A stretch of DNA of 32,847 nucleotides from Lachnospiraceae bacterium (GCA_030537215.1 JAUNOF010000016.1:1-32847), one strand, 5' to 3'. Shown: positions 16,879 through 27,412, counted from the first letter of the stretch. A program made the numbers and translations. Notes: generated from the letters alone by a model not told the origin.

Positions 16879-17762
16879 TAGTAGTGCTGTACAAATCGAA
16901 GAAAACGCCGGACATGGGGCTTTAAAATGCGGTGTTTGTTGTAAACAAGATAAAAGGTTCGCTTGTGAGCGGATTCTTCCAGAGGAAAGAGGAGAATCTG
17001 CTTTGTTTTTTCCAAATCCTTTACGGAGCAGGCGGACAGGATGGAGATGCCCAGGCCGGATACGATGGATTTTTTGATGGATTCCAGATCATTCATATGG
17101 GCCACCACATTTAAATCGGAGGCGTTTAGATTGTGTTCCTCCAGAAACAGATCCAGCTCCTTTTTCGTTCCCGAGCCTTTTTCCCGCAGAATAAAAGGCT
17201 CTTTGAGAAAGTCGGAGAAGGATGCGCCCCGCCGGAAGAGGGTTAAATAGCGCTCATTGACAGCGGTGGCAACTACCATAGAATCCTGGTAAAAAGGAAG
17301 AAATTCACAGGTGTCTGAGCTGATTCTGGCACCTACCAGGCCTAAGTCTACCGTGCCTTGAAGTACTTTCTGTACAGCATCTTCGCTGTCCGACTGACTG
17401 ACATGAAAGTGAATATTTGCTTCATTTTGGGCAAATTTTCCCAGAAGCTCAGGAAGCAGATAGGAAGACGGGATGGTAGAGGCGCTGAGTTCAATCAGCT
17501 TCCATTGATTTCCGGTAAATTCCTCAATTAGATGATTCCGCATATTTAACATTTGAACGGCGCAGTCATAGAGCTGGCGTCCCCGTTCCGTAACGGTAAG
17601 CTGGCGTGTCGTGCGGATAATCAGCCGGGAGTTCAGTTCCTTTTCCAGTGCGTGAATGTGGGCGCTGACTGTAGGCTGTGTCAGATAAAGGCGCCGGGCC
17701 GCCTCGGAAAAACTGCTGTAGTCCACCACAGCTGCAAATACTTCTAATTGCTTGAATTCCAT
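16866..17762 (-). CDS. LysR-family transcriptional regulator
   Basis: The 298-residue protein begins MEFKQLEVFAAVVDYSSFSEAARRLYLTQPTVSAHIHALEKELNSRL, the standard LysR winged helix. The effector domain (about 90-298) includes the usual hinge and the VDLGLVGARI segment. It resembles CysB/CbbR-like regulators that act next to redox genes. AGGAGG is about 11 bases before ATG 17762; an upstream in-frame ATG (17804) lies close to the operator and lacks a ribosome site. It is divergent from the ATPase/double-cubane gene pair with a perfect LysR box between, so it probably activates that pair. Its stop codon falls inside the relic fragment, so its extreme C-terminus may have been re-cut by recombination. 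Confidence 0.93.
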   Translation of the reverse strand: MEFKQLEVFAAVVDYSSFSEAARRLYLTQPTVSAHIHALEKELNSRLIIRTTRQLTVTERGRQLYDCAVQMLNMRNHLIEEFTGNQWKLIELSASTIPSSYLLPELLGKFAQNEANIHFHVSQSDSEDAVQKVLQGTVDLGLVGARISSDTCEFLPFYQDSMVVATAVNERYLTLFRRGASFSDFLKEPFILREKGSGTKKELDLFLEEHNLNASDLNVVAHMNDLESIKKSIVSGLGISILSACSVKDLEKTKQILLFPLEESAHKRTFYLVYNKHRILKPHVRRFLRFVQHYYTTL

Positions 17763-17807
17763 CGTTTTTAAAACCTCCTGTCTTCTTTCTGTATAGTGTA
17801 GCACAAC

Positions 17808-17826
17808 TTATAGATAATATCTATAA
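17808..17826. promoter_or_regulatory. LysR-type operator (perfect 19-bp palindrome)
   Basis: TTATAGATA-A-TATCTATAA is perfectly symmetric and contains the T-n11-A core of LysR sites with ATAG/CTAT ends. Its centre is about 70 bases before the probable start site following TAAAAT (17878-17883), the usual activation position. It also overlaps the weak -35 region expected for the lysR gene, which would allow autorepression. Confidence 0.8.
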
Positions 17827-18034
17827 ATAAGATATAAATATTTCAATATATAATTAGAAGAATTCGGTAGAATATGTTAAAATTTTGTCTGAAATGGTAG
17901 AAAACCGGATGGCGGCAGGAGGGAAAAAATGGAACACCGATTACCTCGAAGAGGCTGACCGATGTCCAGCTTTTCACCCAGTTATGGAATCGGCTTCTTC
18001 CGCAGCGGGGAATGATTTAAATACAGGAGGGGAT

Positions 18035-18787
18035 ATGTATCAGGTAGGAATTGATATCGGATCCAGCATGGCAAAGGCTGCGGTCCTTGATCATGACAGG
18101 ATTGTGAAAACGATTCTTCTGCCCACAGGCTTTTCCGGCAGGGAAACGGCAGATCAGATTTATTCCATTCTGGAACAGGAGGGAATTACTAAGGCAAATG
18201 CCAGATACGCAGCCACCGGGTATGGCCGCGTGTCGGTGCCTTATGCGGACCGGACGGTAACGGAAATTACCTGTCATGGAATCGGCGCCTGGAGGCTGTT
18301 CGGGCAGGATGGAGTGGTAATTGATATCGGCGGTCAGGACACCAAAGGGATTGCAGTTAAAAATGGCCGGGTGATGAAATTTATTATGAATGACAAATGC
18401 TCGGCAGGAACAGGTAAATTTCTTGAGATTATGACAAATCGGCTGGGCGTGACCATAAGGGAGCTCTCTGAGCTGGCAAAGGAGGGACGGCACATTACCA
18501 TCAGCTCCATGTGCACGGTATTTGCGGAATCTGAGGTAATCAGCCTGATCGGAAGAGGAACACCCAGGGAGGATATTGCATACGGCGTTATGGAATCGGT
18601 GGTTACGAAGGTGGCCCAGTTGATTGCACAGGTTCCCGGCCAGCCGTATTTTCTCACAGGAGGGCTTTGTCAGGAGGAATATCTGATCCAGCGGCTGGGA
18701 ATCGCCCTTGGGGGAACCGTGACCAGTATGCCCATGGCAAGATTCGCCGGTGCGGTGGGAGCTGCTGTGCAGGCTGGGAAGCAGTAA
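18035..18787 (+). CDS. BadF/HgdC-type ATPase activator of the double-cubane reductase
   Basis: The 250-residue ASKHA-fold ATPase starts MYQVGIDIGSSMAKAAV (phosphate-1 loop) and has VIDIGGQDTK (phosphate-2, 95-104). Cys122 (KCSAGTG) and Cys160 (SMCTVFAESEV) are the ligands of the [4Fe-4S] cluster shared by two subunits in HgdC-type activators. The family uses ATP to push one low-potential electron onto a partner enzyme. Length and context match the reductase component of double-cubane systems (compare E. coli YjiL, about 255 residues). AGGAGG (18025-18030) fixes the start at 18035. The frame stays open to 17885 but that part has no family similarity. The partner gene follows. Confidence 0.92.
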   Translation: MYQVGIDIGSSMAKAAVLDHDRIVKTILLPTGFSGRETADQIYSILEQEGITKANARYAATGYGRVSVPYADRTVTEITCHGIGAWRLFGQDGVVIDIGGQDTKGIAVKNGRVMKFIMNDKCSAGTGKFLEIMTNRLGVTIRELSELAKEGRHITISSMCTVFAESEVISLIGRGTPREDIAYGVMESVVTKVAQLIAQVPGQPYFLTGGLCQEEYLIQRLGIALGGTVTSMPMARFAGAVGAAVQAGKQ

Positions 18788-18889
18788 GACAAACGAGGAT
18801 CGGCTGAAAATCCATAAGACTGAAACTTTATAAGATGATAAAACGATGAGGCAAAAACAAGCAGTTGGAAACCGGAAGGAGGAATGGTT

Positions 18890-20050
18890 ATGGAACCAAA
18901 TGAAAACATGCTCCCCAAAACGTTTGATGAGTTTGTGGATGCAAGAAAACAGGGATTTATGAGGGCAAAGGAATTTAAGGATCATGGAGGCAAGCTGGCC
19001 GGCTGTCTCTGCTCGTACACCCCCCAGGAGCTTATGGACGCAGCAGGAATCGCAACGGTAGGCCTTTGCGGAACCAGCAACGAAACCATACCGGACGCAG
19101 AGCGGGTGCTTCCGAAGAATTTGTGTCCATTGATTAAAAGCACCTATGGTTTTGCCTATTCAGAAAAATGTCCGTACACCTATTTTTCGGATATTATTAT
19201 CGGGGAAACTACCTGCGATGGAAAGAAAAAAATGTACGAGCTGCTGAATGAAATCAAGGATACCTATGTGCTGCATCTGCCTCAGAGCCAGAACCGGGAG
19301 TATGCAAAGGAAATCTGGTATCAGGAGATCCTTCTTCTTAAAAACAAGCTGGAGGAAACCTTTCAGGTTACGATTACAGATGAAAATTTACGAAAAGCCG
19401 TACATAAGAGAAATCAACTGCGGCGGGCGCACCTTGACATGTACCGGCTGCAGGAAAGCTGTCCGCCTGCCATGAAGGGGACGGAAATGATGATTGCCCT
19501 TCAGCAAGGAACCTTCACCTTTGATCTTGACCAGCAGATTGCCAACGTAAGACAGCGGGTGGCCGGAGCCAGGGAGGCTTATGAGAACGGAAAACGGCCA
19601 GTTTCAGAGGATGCCAGACGGATTTTGATTACTGGCTGTCCCACTGGCGGTGTGATTCAGAAGGTGGGAGCTGTGATTGAGAACTCCGGAGGCGTAATCG
19701 TCTGTCTGGATGACTGCAGCGGAGAGCGAACCAACATGCTGATGGTGGATGAGAACGCCGATGATATTCTGCGGGCCATTGCAGACCGTTATCTGGCAAT
19801 CAACTGCTCGGTTATGACCTCCAATGACGGGCGGCTGGAAAATACCAGGAAGATGATTGAAAAATACCAGGTAGACGGAGTGATCGAGGTAGTGCTTCAG
19901 GCCTGCCACACCTTTAATATCGAATCCTTCCGGATGGGACGGATGGTAGAGGAGCTGGGAATTCCATATATGAAGCTGGAAACGGATTACTCTACTACAG
20001 ACAACGGACAGATCGAAACCAGGGTTGCAGCATTTCTTGAGATGCTGTAA
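18890..20050 (+). CDS. double-cubane-cluster-type anaerobic reductase (2-hydroxyacyl-CoA dehydratase superfamily)
   Basis: The 386-residue protein belongs to the HgdB/FldB-like superfamily. It is a single polypeptide next to a single activator, with many cysteines: near the N-terminus [24 protein letters not shown] and TTCDGKKK, later ESCPP, TGCPTGG, CLDDCSG and ACHTF (about residue 339). This single-subunit layout matches double-cubane-cluster proteins ([8Fe-9S]) rather than two-subunit dehydratases; compare E. coli YjiM in length and in pairing with YjiL. Such proteins perform ATP-driven low-potential reductions; acetylene reduction was shown for a Carboxydothermus member, but the natural substrate is unknown. 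GGAGG is seven bases before ATG 18890. The double-cubane assignment is by resemblance, the superfamily is firm. Confidence 0.85.
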   Translation: MEPNENMLPKTFDEFVDARKQGFMRAKEFKDHGGKLAGCLCSYTPQELMDAAGIATVGLCGTSNETIPDAERVLPKNLCPLIKSTYGFAYSEKCPYTYFSDIIIGETTCDGKKKMYELLNEIKDTYVLHLPQSQNREYAKEIWYQEILLLKNKLEETFQVTITDENLRKAVHKRNQLRRAHLDMYRLQESCPPAMKGTEMMIALQQGTFTFDLDQQIANVRQRVAGAREAYENGKRPVSEDARRILITGCPTGGVIQKVGAVIENSGGVIVCLDDCSGERTNMLMVDENADDILRAIADRYLAINCSVMTSNDGRLENTRKMIEKYQVDGVIEVVLQACHTFNIESFRMGRMVEELGIPYMKLETDYSTTDNGQIETRVAAFLEML

Positions 20051-20316
20051 TGGTGAGGAAACGGAATAAAAAACTTGTGGTAATTGCGGAAGGGTAGCTG
20101 CCTGGTCTGCCACTAAATATCATGGTAAAATAACCGGGAATATGGTAAAATGATGCCAGGGCTGATGGCAGGAATCATATGCCTGCATGTTTTCGCCCAA
20201 AAGGCAGCAAAACAGATTGTGCGCCGTTACAGATGAAGTTCGGATGGCGTATTTGCATCAGGAATGAGAACCGTCCAAAGTGCGGAGTGGGTTCCTGGTA
20301 AAGATGGAGGCAGATG
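20051..20316. other. intergenic region upstream of the first LacI gene
   Basis: No gene is seen. ATGGTAAAAT occurs twice (20122-20131 and 20142-20151), 20 bases apart; each reads as an extended -10-like box (TGGTAAAAT), but neither has a good -35 box. A small hairpin gcagg/cctgc (20168-20172 with 20182-20186) followed by ATGTTTTC could end the double-cubane transcript weakly. Confidence 0.4.
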
Positions 20317-21345
20317 ATGGCGACAATTAAAGAAATTGCAGAGCTGGCAGGGGTTAGCACCACAACCGTTTCTAATGTGATCCATGGGAAAACGAAAAAG
20401 GTTTCCCCGGCAACCATACAGAAAATTGATACGCTGATTAAGGAACTGGGATACGTTCAGAAAATGGGGCTTCGTGTGCTGGCCAATGAAAGTTCTCAGT
20501 TGATTGGGGTAATCATCAACAGTCATAAAGAGTTTAAGGATTCCATTCTGGGGGACCCGTTTTATGGGAGAATTCTGGGGTTTATTGAACAGTACGTGCA
20601 AACGCTGGGATATTATGTGATGTTTTATTCTGCAAAGGAGATTGATCAGATTTTTCAGATGGTAATCGGATGGAATATCGATGGCGTTATTGCCATTTCG
20701 TTCAGCAGGAAAAACTGTGAAAAGATTTATCAGTTGATCAAAAAGCCTATGGTATCCATTGATGCATATGGAGAGCTGGAAGAGGAAGAGAGCCGTCAGG
20801 TGCTGAACATCGGACTGGATGACGTCAGCGGCGGGTATATGATGACAAAATATCTGCTGGAGTGCGGATATCAGCATATTAAGGTCTGCGCCGGGAGAGA
20901 TGGGGGAGTTGACCACCTGCGTTTTCTGGGGGCGCAAAAGGCGGCTGATGAATGGGGGAATAAGTCTCAGAAGCTTCAGTTTGTGCCTCTTGGCATGAAT
21001 TGGACGAAACGGAAGGAAAATTATGGGTGGCTGATGAAGCGGAAGCAGCCGGAAACGGTGCTGTTTTTTGTGTCGGATTTATATGCGTTGGAAGCAATCA
21101 GCTTTTTCAGCAGCCATGGGCTGTCAATTCCCAAAGACATAGGGATTGCAGGATACGATGATATCAGCTTTGCTCAGATCTCCGCTCCCAGGCTGACAAC
21201 CGTCCGGCAGGATGTGGAAAAGAAGGCTCAGATGGCGGTTGAGATGCTGATGAAACAGATACATGGCCAGGAGATCGGCCGGGAGATGGATCGAAAGCTT
21301 CCAGTTACCTTGATGGTAAGAGAATCCACAAGGATTCAAAGGTGA
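20317..21345 (+). CDS. LacI-family regulator of the PTS/alpha-glucosidase genes
   Basis: The 342-residue protein starts MATIKEIAELAGVSTTTVSNVIHGK, a LacI helix-turn-helix, then a hinge helix and a periplasmic-binding-like sugar domain (about 60-342) with the usual GIAGYDDISFAQISAPRLTTVRQD signature. The recognition helix has Asn (TVSNV) where most members have Arg (TVSRV), which hints at a non-standard operator. GGAGG (20306-20310) fits the second of two adjacent ATGs. It is encoded just before the mannose-class PTS operon, whose promoter is flanked by a repeated palindrome lacking the usual central CG, so this protein is the prime candidate to bind it. The effector is probably the transported sugar or its phosphate. 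Confidence 0.93.
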   Translation: MATIKEIAELAGVSTTTVSNVIHGKTKKVSPATIQKIDTLIKELGYVQKMGLRVLANESSQLIGVIINSHKEFKDSILGDPFYGRILGFIEQYVQTLGYYVMFYSAKEIDQIFQMVIGWNIDGVIAISFSRKNCEKIYQLIKKPMVSIDAYGELEEEESRQVLNIGLDDVSGGYMMTKYLLECGYQHIKVCAGRDGGVDHLRFLGAQKAADEWGNKSQKLQFVPLGMNWTKRKENYGWLMKRKQPETVLFFVSDLYALEAISFFSSHGLSIPKDIGIAGYDDISFAQISAPRLTTVRQDVEKKAQMAVEMLMKQIHGQEIGREMDRKLPVTLMVRESTRIQR

Positions 21346-21384
21346 AAAAAATATCCAACGGGGAGCGATTCCCATTCTGCTTTT

Positions 21385-21403
21385 CGATTTTTAAGAAAAA
21401 TCG
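21385..21403. repeat. short perfect inverted repeat
   Basis: CGATTTTT and AAAAATCG (21385-21392 and 21396-21403) form an 8-bp stem with a 3-base loop, 40 bases after the LacI stop. Without a T-tract on the plus strand its role is unclear. Confidence 0.5.
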
Positions 21404-21441
21404 CACAATTCGAAAAAATTCTTTTTTCTCTTAAATTCATT

Positions 21442-21482
21442 CCCGGGGGTGAAGCAGGAATCAGGCCGCCTGCCCCGCCGGG
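21442..21482 (+). terminator. GC-rich hairpin, probable terminator of the first LacI gene
   Basis: cccgg-ggg-gcagg pairs with cctgc-ccc-ccggg (arms 21442-21458 and 21469-21482, with a tgaa bulge on one side and a single g on the other). AGATTTTGTATT follows. The stem is strong and the T-tract modest. Between here and the PTS promoter I see only A/T-rich sequence and a small hairpin tctgc/gcaga-TTTT (21522-21541). Confidence 0.55.
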
Positions 21483-21678
21483 AGATTTTGTATTATTCCC
21501 ATATGATTTTTTTACATACTGTCTGCCAATGAGCAGATTTTGCTGCACCTGATCTGCCAGGAAAAAGCGGATGCGGGAGGTTTTTTGTGTTGCTCAAATT
21601 TTCCTAAAATTGGAAATAGAAAATAGAAAATTTGTGCAAAATGCTTAAAATAAATGTTGTTTGTTCATCTAAAAGAAT

Positions 21679-21694
21679 GGTTATCTACATAACC
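21679..21694. promoter_or_regulatory. upstream operator of the PTS operon
   Basis: GGTTATCTACATAACC: 6-bp arms ggttat/ataacc around ctac, ending two bases before the -35 box. It is nearly identical to the palindrome at 21739. Confidence 0.78.
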
Positions 21695-21696
21695 TA

Positions 21697-21725
21697 TTTA
21701 CAGAACGAAAACCTGGTGATATAGT
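21697..21725 (+). promoter_or_regulatory. PTS operon promoter
   Basis: TTTACA (21697-21702), 17 bases, TATAGT (21720-21725). It lies exactly between the two operators. The start site would be near 21732, about 55 bases before the first gene. Confidence 0.78.
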
Positions 21726-21738
21726 GTAGGCACAGTAA

Positions 21739-21752
21739 GTTATGTACATAAC
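21739..21752. promoter_or_regulatory. downstream operator of the PTS operon
   Basis: GTTATGTACATAAC, a perfect 14-bp palindrome just after the expected start site. The centres of the two operators are about 59 bases apart, allowing looping or simple clamping of the promoter. Confidence 0.8.
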
Positions 21753-21785
21753 CTTAAGGGAACCAGGAAGGAGAAAACAGATAAT

Positions 21786-22796
21786 ATGAAGCAGATTTTA
21801 ATTGCCACACACGGGAAGATGGCCTCCGGAATCCGCTACACAGCGGAGCTGATCGTGGGCAGGTCAGCAGAGATCACCACCATCGATGCTTATGTAAACC
21901 CCGAAGATGATGTGGAAGAGCAGTTTCGAAAATATTTTCAGGCACATCAAAATGACCGGATCTTTGTTTTTACAGATCTGCAGGGCGGAAGTGTAAACCA
22001 GAAGCTGATGGCGTATGCAGAAAATGATCGTGTTATGTTAATTACCGGAACGAATCTTGCTATTTTGATCCAGGTGATGCTGGCCGATGAAAACTTGACC
22101 AGGAGAGAGCTTGAAATCTACATCCAGGATGCGAGACAGGAACTTCGGCTGATGAATGCGGAGAAGGAACTGGAGAAGAAGCCGGAGAAGGCAGCAGAGA
22201 AGGAGCTGGAGATTTTGGAGCAGCCAGAGGACCCAAGGCCAGAATCGGTCAGCCGGGAGCAGCCGGTTCAGAATACAGAGTCTCATGCAACCATTTCCGC
22301 TTTGCGGATTGACGATCGTCTGATTCATGGGCAGGTTGCCATGACATGGACCCGGCAGTTGAAGGTAAAGGGGATTCTGGTGGCCAATGATGATGCAGCC
22401 AATGACAATACTCAGAAGATGGCGCTGAAGATGGCAGTTCCGGCGGGAATCAAAGTACTGATCAAACCGGTTGAAGAAGCCATCCGGGTTCTGAATCATC
22501 CCAAGGCATCTCAGATGCGGATTTTGGTGCTGACCAGATCGGTAAAGGATGCTTTGCGGATCAGGCGCCAGGTTGGGGAGATTGAGTTTTTAAATCTGGG
22601 AAATACAGGAAGATTTGACGGAATCGATGTTTCGCAAAAGACGGTCTTAACATCTACCATTATGCTGACAGACGAGGAAAAGGAATGTCTGAAGGAGCTG
22701 GCCCGGCTGGACCCGAAGCTGTGCATGCAGCAGGTGCCAAATGAAGAAAAGAAATATGTAACGGATATTCTGGATAAGCTGGAAACTGGAAAATAA
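21786..22796 (+). CDS. PTS mannose/fructose/sorbose-class EIIAB fusion
   Basis: The 336-residue protein joins two phosphocarrier domains. Residues 1-124 are EIIA-Man: MKQILIATHGKMASG with His9 as first phosphorylation site, and FTDLQGGSVN. A charged, Glu/Lys/Pro-rich linker spans about 125-167. Residues 168-336 are EIIB-Man: RIDDRLIHGQVAMTW with His181, which passes phosphate to the sugar. Domain order and linker match ManX-type proteins. It takes phosphate from HPr and works with the EIIC and EIID encoded next. GGAG lies 12 bases before the ATG, a long spacing. It is the first gene after the bracketed promoter. The sugar cannot be told from sequence. Confidence 0.95.
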   Translation: MKQILIATHGKMASGIRYTAELIVGRSAEITTIDAYVNPEDDVEEQFRKYFQAHQNDRIFVFTDLQGGSVNQKLMAYAENDRVMLITGTNLAILIQVMLADENLTRRELEIYIQDARQELRLMNAEKELEKKPEKAAEKELEILEQPEDPRPESVSREQPVQNTESHATISALRIDDRLIHGQVAMTWTRQLKVKGILVANDDAANDNTQKMALKMAVPAGIKVLIKPVEEAIRVLNHPKASQMRILVLTRSVKDALRIRRQVGEIEFLNLGNTGRFDGIDVSQKTVLTSTIMLTDEEKECLKELARLDPKLCMQQVPNEEKKYVTDILDKLETGK

Positions 22797-22866
22797 GAGA
22801 ATCATCTGGAAGACAGGCGAAGAAAGCTTATGGCCATAAACATGATAAAAGAAGGAGGAAATTAAT

Positions 22867-23679
22867 ATGTTGCAGGCATTTCTTGTGGCGCTGGCAGTAT
22901 TGATCTGTGTGGGCGGCGCAGAACTGGCGGGATTTACAATGCTGAATCGTCCCATCGTGGTGGGGCCGTTGGTCGGATTGTTTTTAGGAGATATCCATAC
23001 TGGTGTTATAATCGGTGCGGCTCTGGAAGCGGTTTTTATGGGGGTTGTGAATATCGGCGGAGCTTCGGCGGCGGAACCTGGCATCGCCACGGCAGTAGGA
23101 ACCGCATTTGCTATTATGCTGGGAAAAGGAGCGGAAGTTGCCCTGACCCTGGCCCTTCCCATTGGAATTTTGGGACTTCAGATAAAAACGGTTTTATATA
23201 TTTTTATTGTCGGCATGTTTGCCAAGAAGTTTGACCAGCTTGCGGCCCATGGGGAAGAGCGGAAGATCGTTCTGCTGCATTACGGTTTGTGGCTGATAAA
23301 CTGGATGCTGTATTCTCTGGTTGCTTTCCTGGGAATTTTGTTTGGATCCGATGTGATCAGCGCGTTTTTGGAGGCGATTCCGGCAGTAATCATGAATGGC
23401 TTAACGGTATGCGGCGGGTTGCTTCCTGCAGTGGGCATGGCAATGCTGATGAAAATGCTTTGGGATCAGAAAAACTGCATGTTTTATTTCCTTGGCTTCG
23501 TTCTGGCGGCCTATCTGAATCTGCCTCTGATTGCCCTGGCTGTGTTAGGCGTGATTATCGCGGTATCCATGGGAATGAATGAATATAAAATGAACCAGCT
23601 TGTTCTTCAGCGGGGAATCGGGGCAGGAAGTATCGGTGAATACCAATTAGATGAAGAAGAGGAGGAATTTTTTGCATGA
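22867..23679 (+). CDS. PTS mannose/fructose/sorbose-class EIIC permease
   Basis: The 270-residue hydrophobic protein is typical for EIIC-Man: an N-terminal amphipathic start (MLQAFLVALAVLICVGGAELAGFTMLNRPIVVGPLVGLFLGDI), then GAALEAVFMGVVNIGGASAAEPGIATAVGTAFAI, the family's conserved substrate-channel region. With EIID it forms the membrane channel that moves and phosphorylates the sugar. A strong GGAGG stands eight bases before the ATG, and the stop overlaps the start of EIID (ATGA). The acidic C-terminal tail (DEEEEEFFA) is mildly unusual. Confidence 0.95.
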   Translation: MLQAFLVALAVLICVGGAELAGFTMLNRPIVVGPLVGLFLGDIHTGVIIGAALEAVFMGVVNIGGASAAEPGIATAVGTAFAIMLGKGAEVALTLALPIGILGLQIKTVLYIFIVGMFAKKFDQLAAHGEERKIVLLHYGLWLINWMLYSLVAFLGILFGSDVISAFLEAIPAVIMNGLTVCGGLLPAVGMAMLMKMLWDQKNCMFYFLGFVLAAYLNLPLIALAVLGVIIAVSMGMNEYKMNQLVLQRGIGAGSIGEYQLDEEEEEFFA

Positions 23680-24506
23680 GCAATTTAACGAAATCCATAC
23701 CAGTAGAAGAGAGAAGCATGTTAAGAAAAATGTTCTGGCGTTCTTTTACCTTATACGCAGCAGTAAGCCCGGCAAAGCAGGGCGCCTCCGGATTCTGTTA
23801 TTCCCTGATGCCTGCCATTAACCGTATTTATCAGGGCGATGAGGAGGGGAAACAAGCAGCTCTTGTGAGAAGCATGTCTTACTTTAACACAACCATTCCC
23901 CTGTCCACCTTTATTATGGGTCTGGTAGCGTCCATGGAAAAAGAAAATAAAGAGAAAGAAGGATTTGACACCAATTCCATTAATGCGGTGAAATCCAGCC
24001 TGATGGGACCCCTTGCAGGGATCGGAGATTCGATTTTCTGGGGTGTGCTTCGGGTGATTGCCGCAGGGATTGCGGTAGGACTTGGAACGGCAGGAAATGT
24101 ACTGGCCCCTGTGGTCTTTCTGCTTCTGTTTAATGTGCCGGCTCTTCTCATTAAGTATTACGGAACCTTCTTAGGCTACAAGCTTGGATCCGAATATATT
24201 CAAAAGGTTTACGCAAGCGGATTGATGAACATTCTGACAAAGGCGGCCGGGATTGTAGGGCTGATTATGGTAGGAGGAATGACGGCCAGCATGGTAACAT
24301 TCCGCTCCGCATTTGAATTAAAGGTAAAGGGGCAGTCGGTTCTGAATCTCCAGTCCATGCTGGATCAAATATTCGTTGGGCTGGTGCCCTTAAGCCTGAC
24401 GCTGCTGTGTTATTATCTGCTGAAGAAGAAAAATGTCAGCATAACCGTGTTGATTATCGGCGTTATTGTGCTGAGTATCGTATTATCCCTGCTTGGAATT
24501 GCGTAA
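23676..24506 (+). CDS. PTS mannose/fructose/sorbose-class EIID permease
   Basis: The 276-residue protein shows the EIID pattern: a soluble N-terminal part (LRKMFWRSFTLYAAVSPAKQGASGFCYSLMPAINRIY), the motif VKSSLMGPLAGIGDSIFWG, then hydrophobic C-terminal helices ending in LSIVLSLLGIA. It completes the sugar channel with EIIC, to which it is translationally coupled by a 4-base overlap. No terminator lies before the alpha-glucosidase gene 74 bases downstream, so the PTS and hydrolase should share a transcript. Confidence 0.95.
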   Translation: MSNLTKSIPVEERSMLRKMFWRSFTLYAAVSPAKQGASGFCYSLMPAINRIYQGDEEGKQAALVRSMSYFNTTIPLSTFIMGLVASMEKENKEKEGFDTNSINAVKSSLMGPLAGIGDSIFWGVLRVIAAGIAVGLGTAGNVLAPVVFLLLFNVPALLIKYYGTFLGYKLGSEYIQKVYASGLMNILTKAAGIVGLIMVGGMTASMVTFRSAFELKVKGQSVLNLQSMLDQIFVGLVPLSLTLLCYYLLKKKNVSITVLIIGVIVLSIVLSLLGIA

Positions 24507-24538
24507 CCGGAAATCCGGCGCAGAAAAATGGGGGATGA

Positions 24539-26263
<1,725 letters not shown>

Positions 26264-26269
26264 TCTTCC

Positions 26270-26299
26270 TTGACAAAACCACCATTTATCCAGTATTCT
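26270..26299 (+). promoter_or_regulatory. promoter of the second LacI gene
   Basis: TTGACA (26270-26275) and TATTCT (26294-26299) are 18 bases apart. The -10 box is only fair. Confidence 0.55.
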
Positions 26300-26303
26300 T
26301 TTG

Positions 26304-26317
26304 TAAAAGCCCTTTCA
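26304..26317. promoter_or_regulatory. candidate operator at the second LacI promoter
   Basis: TAAAAGCCCTTTCA resembles the two stronger sites at 27614 and 27755 (AAA-n-C-n-C-TTT core; central CC instead of CG). It lies just after the -10 box, the same relative position as the 27755 site, and would allow autoregulation. Confidence 0.45.
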
Positions 26318-26349
26318 TAAAATTTAAGTAAGAAAAGGAATGTTACATT

Positions 26350-27339
26350 ATGAATATTTACGATATAGCCAGGGAAGCCGGGGTATCCATTTCCACCGTT
26401 TCCCGGGTGATGAACAACAAAGGGAATGTAAATCCGGCTACCCGCCGGAAGGTGGAAGAGATCCTGGAGCAGAACAATTATATCCCAAGCGCCATTGCCC
26501 GCGGGATGATGAGCAAATCTCTGCGGAAGGTGGCTGTTTTGACCGTGGATATCCGGGTGCCTCACTATGCCAGAACCGCTTATACCATTGAGCGGGAATT
26601 CAGCCGCCGGGGCTTTGAGGTCAGCCTCTGCAACACCGGAGGCGAGCTGGAGGAAACGGCTAAATATCTGCGGTCGGCGCTGGAGAAGCAGGTGGACGGA
26701 ATCGTCCTGGTGGGCTCCGTTTTTAACACCATCTGCAAAAACCAGGAGATTGAAGGATACCTTCGGACAACTCCGGTGGTATTAGCCAACGGAAAGCTGG
26801 AACTGCCCAATTCGTATTCAGTTCTGGTAGATGACTGCTACGGCATTGGGCTGGCGGTGGATCATCTGATGCAGAAGGGACATCGGGAGCTTTATTATGT
26901 GAAGGATATGGATACGGTCAGCGCAAGGCTGAAATGCGAAGGGTTTATCAGCAGCCTGGAACGCTATGGGGTCAAGGACGGAAAAAAGCATATTGTAAAT
27001 ACGGTTCCCAGCGTGGAAGGCGGCAGGAGGGCGGTAGAGCATTTGATTCAAAAGGGAGATCCTTTTACTGCCATCGTCTGCGGAGAGGATATAACGGCGA
27101 CAGGGGTAGTGAAAGCGCTTTTGCATGCAGGACTCCGGGTGCCGGAGGATGTGGCGGTTACTGGATTTAATAATTCCGAATACGCCAGAATTTGTGAACC
27201 CCAGCTTACTACCATTGATAATAAGCCGGAGCTGGTAGCTATGCTCAGCGTGCAGCTTCTTACCAGCTTGATTGAAAAAACAGAGCTGTATTCTTCCTGT
27301 ACCATACAGCCGGAGCTGGTGAAGGGAGAAACCACATAG
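26350..27339 (+). CDS. LacI-family regulator, likely of the permease/hydantoinase operon
   Basis: The 329-residue protein begins MNIYDIAREAGVSISTVSRVMNNKGNVNPATRRKVEEILEQNNYIPSAIARGM, a canonical LacI helix-turn-helix with the common TVSRV recognition pattern. In the hinge helix the usual Leu is replaced by Met (ARGMMSKS). The sugar-binding domain follows, with GFNNSEYARICEPQLTTIDNKPE near the end. Its own promoter and terminator separate it from the alpha-glucosidase. Sites of AAAnCGnTTT type, which suit a TVSRV protein, lie around the next operon's promoter. It therefore probably regulates the downstream operon, although CcpA binding to those sites cannot be excluded. Confidence 0.92.
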   Translation: MNIYDIAREAGVSISTVSRVMNNKGNVNPATRRKVEEILEQNNYIPSAIARGMMSKSLRKVAVLTVDIRVPHYARTAYTIEREFSRRGFEVSLCNTGGELEETAKYLRSALEKQVDGIVLVGSVFNTICKNQEIEGYLRTTPVVLANGKLELPNSYSVLVDDCYGIGLAVDHLMQKGHRELYYVKDMDTVSARLKCEGFISSLERYGVKDGKKHIVNTVPSVEGGRRAVEHLIQKGDPFTAIVCGEDITATGVVKALLHAGLRVPEDVAVTGFNNSEYARICEPQLTTIDNKPELVAMLSVQLLTSLIEKTELYSSCTIQPELVKGETT

Positions 27340-27412
27340 CAGGCTGAAAGAAGAAAGGGATAAAAGAAGAAAACTGTAAAAAAGAGACAAAAGGGAATAA
27401 GGCAGCAGAAAG

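Noticed and set aside
17885..18034. 50-codon N-terminal extension of the BadF-type ATPase
   Set aside because: The extension has no family similarity, and a strong AGGAGG precedes ATG 18035, where the conserved ATPase fold begins.
21697..21760. sigma-54 promoter for the mannose-class PTS operon
   Set aside because: Such operons are often sigma-54 dependent, but no GG-n10-GC pair is present and a good sigma-A promoter and LacI gene are.
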